A stretch of DNA of 16,856 bases from Nocardioides sp. (GTDB lineage Bacteria > Actinomycetota > Actinomycetes > Propionibacteriales > Nocardioidaceae). The position numbers and the translations under genes were made by a program. A model generated the notes under the pieces. That model did not search any database. It was not told where the DNA came from and worked only from the letters and a program-made list of their open reading frames with translations. The DNA is taken from contig JAPSKJ010000024.1 of NCBI GenBank assembly GCA_031177735.1, positions 1 to 16,856 on the forward strand. Direction: 5' to 3'. Shown here in pieces: positions 14,206 to 16,856 of the stretch; position 1 is the stretch's first letter; each line of letters opens with the position of its first letter.

Positions 14206-15857
14206 CCGACCGGCTCCGCCGCGTCGACGGGCACCAGCGGGAGCGGGCTGTGGTGCAGCGGCCCGCCCACTCGCCGCGGCAGGGTGAGACGGAACTGTGC
14301 CCCGCCTCCCGGACGGCCCCACGCCTGCAGCCACCCGCCGTGCAGGTTGGCGTCCTCCAGGGAGATCGAGAGCCCCAGGCCGGTGCCGCCGTTGGAGCGG
14401 TCGCGCGCGGGATCGGCGCGCCAGAACCGGTTGAACACCATCGCGGCCTCCCCGGGGGCGAGCCCCAGCCCGTAGTCGCGGACCGCGATCGCGGCCGCGT
14501 GGTCGTCGCCGGCGACCGTGACCACGACGAGGGCGCGACTCCCTGAGTGGTCGATGGCGTTGGTGACCAGGTTGCGCACGATCCGCTCGACGCGTCGCAC
14601 GTCGGCCTCGGCCAGGCAGGGGTGCCCCGGCGCATGGAGCTCGATGCGGACCGACCTCTGGGCGGCCAGCGGGTGGGTCGCCTCCAGGACGCGGTCGGCG
14701 ACCTCGACCAGGTCGACGTCGTCGGCGACGAGCACGGCAGCGCCGGCGTCGAACCGGCTGATCTCGAGCAGGTCCACGAGCAGGGTCTCGAAGCGGTCGA
14801 GCTCGGTCTGCAGCAGCTCGGCGGCCCGGGCGGTGGCCGGGTCGAAGTCGCGCCGGGCGTCGTGGAGGACGTCGCTGGCCATCCGCACCGTCGTCAACGG
14901 GGTGCGCAGCTCGTGGGAGACGTCGGAGGTGAAGCGCCGCTGCACGCGGGAGAGCTCCTCGAGCTGGCGGATCTGGCGCTGCAGGTTGCTGGCCATCTGG
15001 TTGAACGACACCGCGAGCCGGGCGAGGTCGTCCTCACCGTGCACGGGAAGTCGCTCCTGCAGCTGCCCGGCGGCGAGCCGCTCGGCGACCTGCCGGGCGA
15101 GCCGGATCGGGTTGACCACCTGCCGGGTGACCAGCCAGGTGACACCGGCGACGAGCACGAGGAGCAGGGCCGCCGCGATGCCGAGCGCGCGCGCGACGAG
15201 CGCGAGGGTCTCCTGCTCCTCCTCCAGGGGGTAGAGGAAGTAGAGGGTGTACGTCGCGCCGTCGGCGGGGAGCACGACCTGGGAGCCCACCACGACTCCG
15301 GGACGAGCCACCTGGTCGCCGTCGTCGGTTCGCGAGCGGATGGTGGTGTAGGTCCAGGCCAGCGGTGCCGGCGAGTCGAAGTGCTCCTCGAGCGAGCGCG
15401 GCACGCTGCTGGTGAGCAGGCCCGGGGAGTACTCCGTGCCGCCGGCCGCGATCCGGCCACCACCGGCGCCGGTGATCGGCCCGGCCATGACCACGTCGAA
15501 GCCGCGGGTCAGGCCGCGCTGGATGATCGGCTCGACCAGGTCGCGCTGCTGACCCGAGGAGTCGACGTCGATGCCCGAGGCGGCGCTCAGCCGCTGCTCG
15601 GCGTCGCGGACCTCGTTGGCGGCCTCGGCGACCACGGCGTCGACGCGGTGGTCGAGCAGGCCCTGGCGGACCTGTTGGAGCAGCAGCCAGCCGACCGCAC
15701 CGACGGCGAGCGCGGTGAGGATGAGCGTGCTGGCGACCACCCGGGCCTGGATCGATCGCCGCCAGAAGGTGAGACCGGTCCGCAGCGCCGTGCGCAGCGC
15801 TGCGCCGGGGGCCGTCCGGAGCGGCTCCGAGGGTTTCGGCCGCACGGATCGAGCCAT
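14202..15857 (-). CDS. mtrB: Two-component sensor histidine kinase MtrB
   Basis: The 551-aa protein has a cytosolic basic N-tail, membrane helix 1 (about residues 41-62), an extracellular sensor segment (63-220), helix 2 (about 222-245), a HAMP linker (246-298), a HisKA domain and a HATPase_c domain. Phospho-acceptor His315 lies in DVSHELRTPL. The N box contains Asn429 and Asn433 (NLVTNAIDHS), followed by DYGLGLAPGE (461-470) and GTGLGLSIS (491-499). It phosphorylates MtrA, a system linked in actinobacteria to cell division, wall metabolism and osmotic adaptation. The ATG start lies 3 nt after the mtrA stop, and the TGA overlaps the lpqB ATG, so all three are one operon. The C-terminal tail after the ATPase domain (about 520-551) is Pro-rich and probably disordered. 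Confidence 0.96.
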   Translation of the reverse strand: MARSVRPKPSEPLRTAPGAALRTALRTGLTFWRRSIQARVVASTLILTALAVGAVGWLLLQQVRQGLLDHRVDAVVAEAANEVRDAEQRLSAASGIDVDSSGQQRDLVEPIIQRGLTRGFDVVMAGPITGAGGGRIAAGGTEYSPGLLTSSVPRSLEEHFDSPAPLAWTYTTIRSRTDDGDQVARPGVVVGSQVVLPADGATYTLYFLYPLEEEQETLALVARALGIAAALLLVLVAGVTWLVTRQVVNPIRLARQVAERLAAGQLQERLPVHGEDDLARLAVSFNQMASNLQRQIRQLEELSRVQRRFTSDVSHELRTPLTTVRMASDVLHDARRDFDPATARAAELLQTELDRFETLLVDLLEISRFDAGAAVLVADDVDLVEVADRVLEATHPLAAQRSVRIELHAPGHPCLAEADVRRVERIVRNLVTNAIDHSGSRALVVVTVAGDDHAAAIAVRDYGLGLAPGEAAMVFNRFWRADPARDRSNGGTGLGLSISLEDANLHGGWLQAWGRPGGGAQFRLTLPRRVGGPLHHSPLPLVPVDAAEPVG

Positions 15858-15860
15858 GAG

Positions 15861-16568
15861 CTACTGCGGCCCGGCCTTGTAGCCCACGCCCCGTACGGTC
15901 ACCACGATCTCGGGGTTCTCCGGGTCGTGCTCGACCTTGGAGCGCAGCCGTTGGACGTGCACGTTGACCAGACGCGTGTCGGCAGCGTGCCGGTAACCCC
16001 ACACCTGCTCCAGCAGCACCTCGCGGCTGAAGACCTGCCACGGCTTGCGGGCCAGGCAGACGAGGAGGTCGAACTCCAGGGGCGTGAGGCTGATCGGCAC
16101 ACCACCCCGGGTGACCTGGTGCCCGGCGACGTCGATGCTGAGGTCACCGATGGTGAGCGAGTCGGTGCTGGTGGGGTCGAAGCGCCGCATCCGGGCACGG
16201 ATGCGGGCGACGAGCTCCTTGGGTTTGAACGGCTTCACGACGTAGTCGTCGGCGCCGGACTCCAGGCCTACGACGACGTCGACGGTGTCCCCCTTCGCCG
16301 TGAGCATGACGATGGGCACGCCGGACTCGGCGCGGATCTGCTTGCACACCTCGATCCCGTCGCGCCCGGGCAGCATGAGGTCGAGCAGGACCAGGTCGGG
16401 GCGGTAGTCGTGGAAGGCGTCGAGCGCCTCGTCACCCCGGCCGCACACCTCGGAGTCGAACCCCTCCTGGCGCAGCACGATCGAGAGCATCTCGGCCAGG
16501 GAGGCGTCGTCGTCGACGACGAGGATGCGCCCCTTGGTCATCACCTCGGCCGCCGCTGACTCGCTCAT
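15861..16568 (-). CDS. mtrA: OmpR/PhoB-family response regulator MtrA
   Basis: The 235-aa protein has a receiver domain (about residues 13-128) with Asp19-Asp21, phospho-acceptor Asp63 (LVLLDLMLPG), Thr90 and Lys112 (VKPFKPKEL), and an OmpR-type winged helix (about 137-233, LTPLEFDLLVCLARKPWQVFSREVLLEQVWGYRHAADTRLVNVHVQRLRSKVE). The recognition-helix region and VEHDPENPEIVVTVRGVGYKAG closely match mycobacterial and Streptomyces MtrA. It is the partner of MtrB encoded downstream. Two starts are possible: the ATG at 16568, used here, and ATG at 16541 (MTKGRILVVDDD), closer to the family's usual N-terminus. The first lies 7 nt after a -10-like CAGAAT (16576-16581, minus), suggesting a leaderless mRNA; GAGGG next to it is too close to act as a ribosome site. 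Confidence 0.96.
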   Translation of the reverse strand: MSESAAAEVMTKGRILVVDDDASLAEMLSIVLRQEGFDSEVCGRGDEALDAFHDYRPDLVLLDLMLPGRDGIEVCKQIRAESGVPIVMLTAKGDTVDVVVGLESGADDYVVKPFKPKELVARIRARMRRFDPTSTDSLTIGDLSIDVAGHQVTRGGVPISLTPLEFDLLVCLARKPWQVFSREVLLEQVWGYRHAADTRLVNVHVQRLRSKVEHDPENPEIVVTVRGVGYKAGPQ

Positions 16569-16674
16569 GCCCTCGATTCTGCACCAGGGCCCCTGCGCGC
16601 ACGGTCACGGCGTCGGGCGCGGCGGCCCGCCGGGGAGTCGCGCACCCCTCGAGGAGGTGGTCGAGGAGACGACA

Positions 16675-16707
16675 CAGCCCCCCGCCGCACGGGGCGGCAG
16701 GGGGCTG
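16675..16707 (-). terminator. ahcY terminator hairpin
   Basis: CAGCCCCCCGCCGC pairs with GCGGCAGGGGGCTG, with one mismatch and a short loop, giving a roughly 14-bp GC stem starting 24 nt after the ahcY stop in its direction of transcription. It separates ahcY from the mtrA promoter region. Confidence 0.7.
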
Positions 16708-16731
16708 CGGTGCTGCGGTGCTGCGTGGTGA

Positions 16732-16856
16732 TCAGTAGCGGTAGTGGTCCGACTTGTACGGGCCCCCGACGGGGACGCCGAGGTAGTCGGCCTGCTCCTG
16801 CGACAGCTCGGTGAGCTCGACGCCGAGAGCGTCGAGGTGCAGCCGCGCGACCTCCT
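16732..16856 (-). CDS. ahcY: Adenosylhomocysteinase, C-terminal end (partial)
   Basis: The window holds only the last 40 residues or so (EVARLHLDALGVELTELSQEQADYLGVPVGGPYKSDHYRY, then stop); the 5' part lies beyond the right edge. The LTxEQAxYLGVPxxGPYKxxHYRY ending is diagnostic of S-adenosyl-L-homocysteine hydrolase, which cleaves S-adenosylhomocysteine to adenosine and homocysteine in the activated methyl cycle. The C-terminal Lys and Tyr of this tail reach into the NAD site of the neighbouring subunit. The gene lies upstream of mtrA on the same strand, as sahH does in M. tuberculosis. A hairpin follows it, so mtrA is probably transcribed separately. Confidence 0.93.
   Translation of the reverse strand, partial: EVARLHLDALGVELTELSQEQADYLGVPVGGPYKSDHYRY

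Noticed and set aside
14547..16559. Plus-strand open frame of 670 codons over mtrA/mtrB
   Set aside because: It is antisense to mtrA and mtrB, with the composition expected of a reverse-complement shadow and no motif.

Overview
The window is high-GC actinobacterial chromosome. Gene order, GTG starts, very GC-rich third codon positions and the gene set (mtrA-mtrB-lpqB, a long-form hpf, secA with a C-terminal zinc motif, an Rv3235-family protein) point to the order Propionibacteriales, most like Nocardioides. The genus is an inference from family knowledge, not from a search. No insertion sequences, tRNA or rRNA genes, CRISPR arrays or prophage genes are visible. This is mostly conserved core genome, and I do not see a new multi-gene system in it.

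Left block, plus strand (39-3445): a soluble PRC-barrel/MgtE_N/CBS protein overlaps a DUF1003 membrane protein. The Fe-S/P-loop ATPase gene mrp follows, then tatB 3 nt after it. These genes have counterparts around Rv1224-Rv1232c of Mycobacterium tuberculosis. A hairpin at 3462-3481 separates tatB from a convergent hypothetical gene (minus, 3516-4052) that seems to carry two copies of a small beta-rich repeat. Plus-strand genes for a membrane-anchored LysM protein (4177-4812) and an Rv3235-family protein (4877-5503) follow. Both carry short in-frame tandem repeats.

Right block, all minus strand (5514-16856), in transcription order from the right edge: the 3' end of ahcY with a terminator hairpin; mtrA, mtrB and lpqB, tightly packed; a ComF-family phosphoribosyltransferase gene; a 449-bp non-coding stretch; hpf; two strong hairpins; an orphan NarL/FixJ response regulator; a YcaQ-like DNA glycosylase; and secA. 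This matches the sahH-mtrA-mtrB-lpqB-comF-hpf-secA order of M. tuberculosis (Rv3248c to Rv3240c) and the Streptomyces equivalent. Functionally it joins envelope and cell-cycle signalling (MtrAB-LpqB), ribosome hibernation (HPF) and protein export (SecA, with TatB in the left block).

The least explained sequence is the stretch between comF and hpf. It holds a good sigma-70-type promoter (TTGGAC, 17 bp, TAACGT) whose predicted start falls on the ATG of a small ORF, several inverted repeats, a repeated 9-mer and a 15-bp dyad close to the hpf ribosome binding site. Several genes in the window also show a -10-like hexamer 6-8 nt before the start codon, which suggests leaderless mRNAs.
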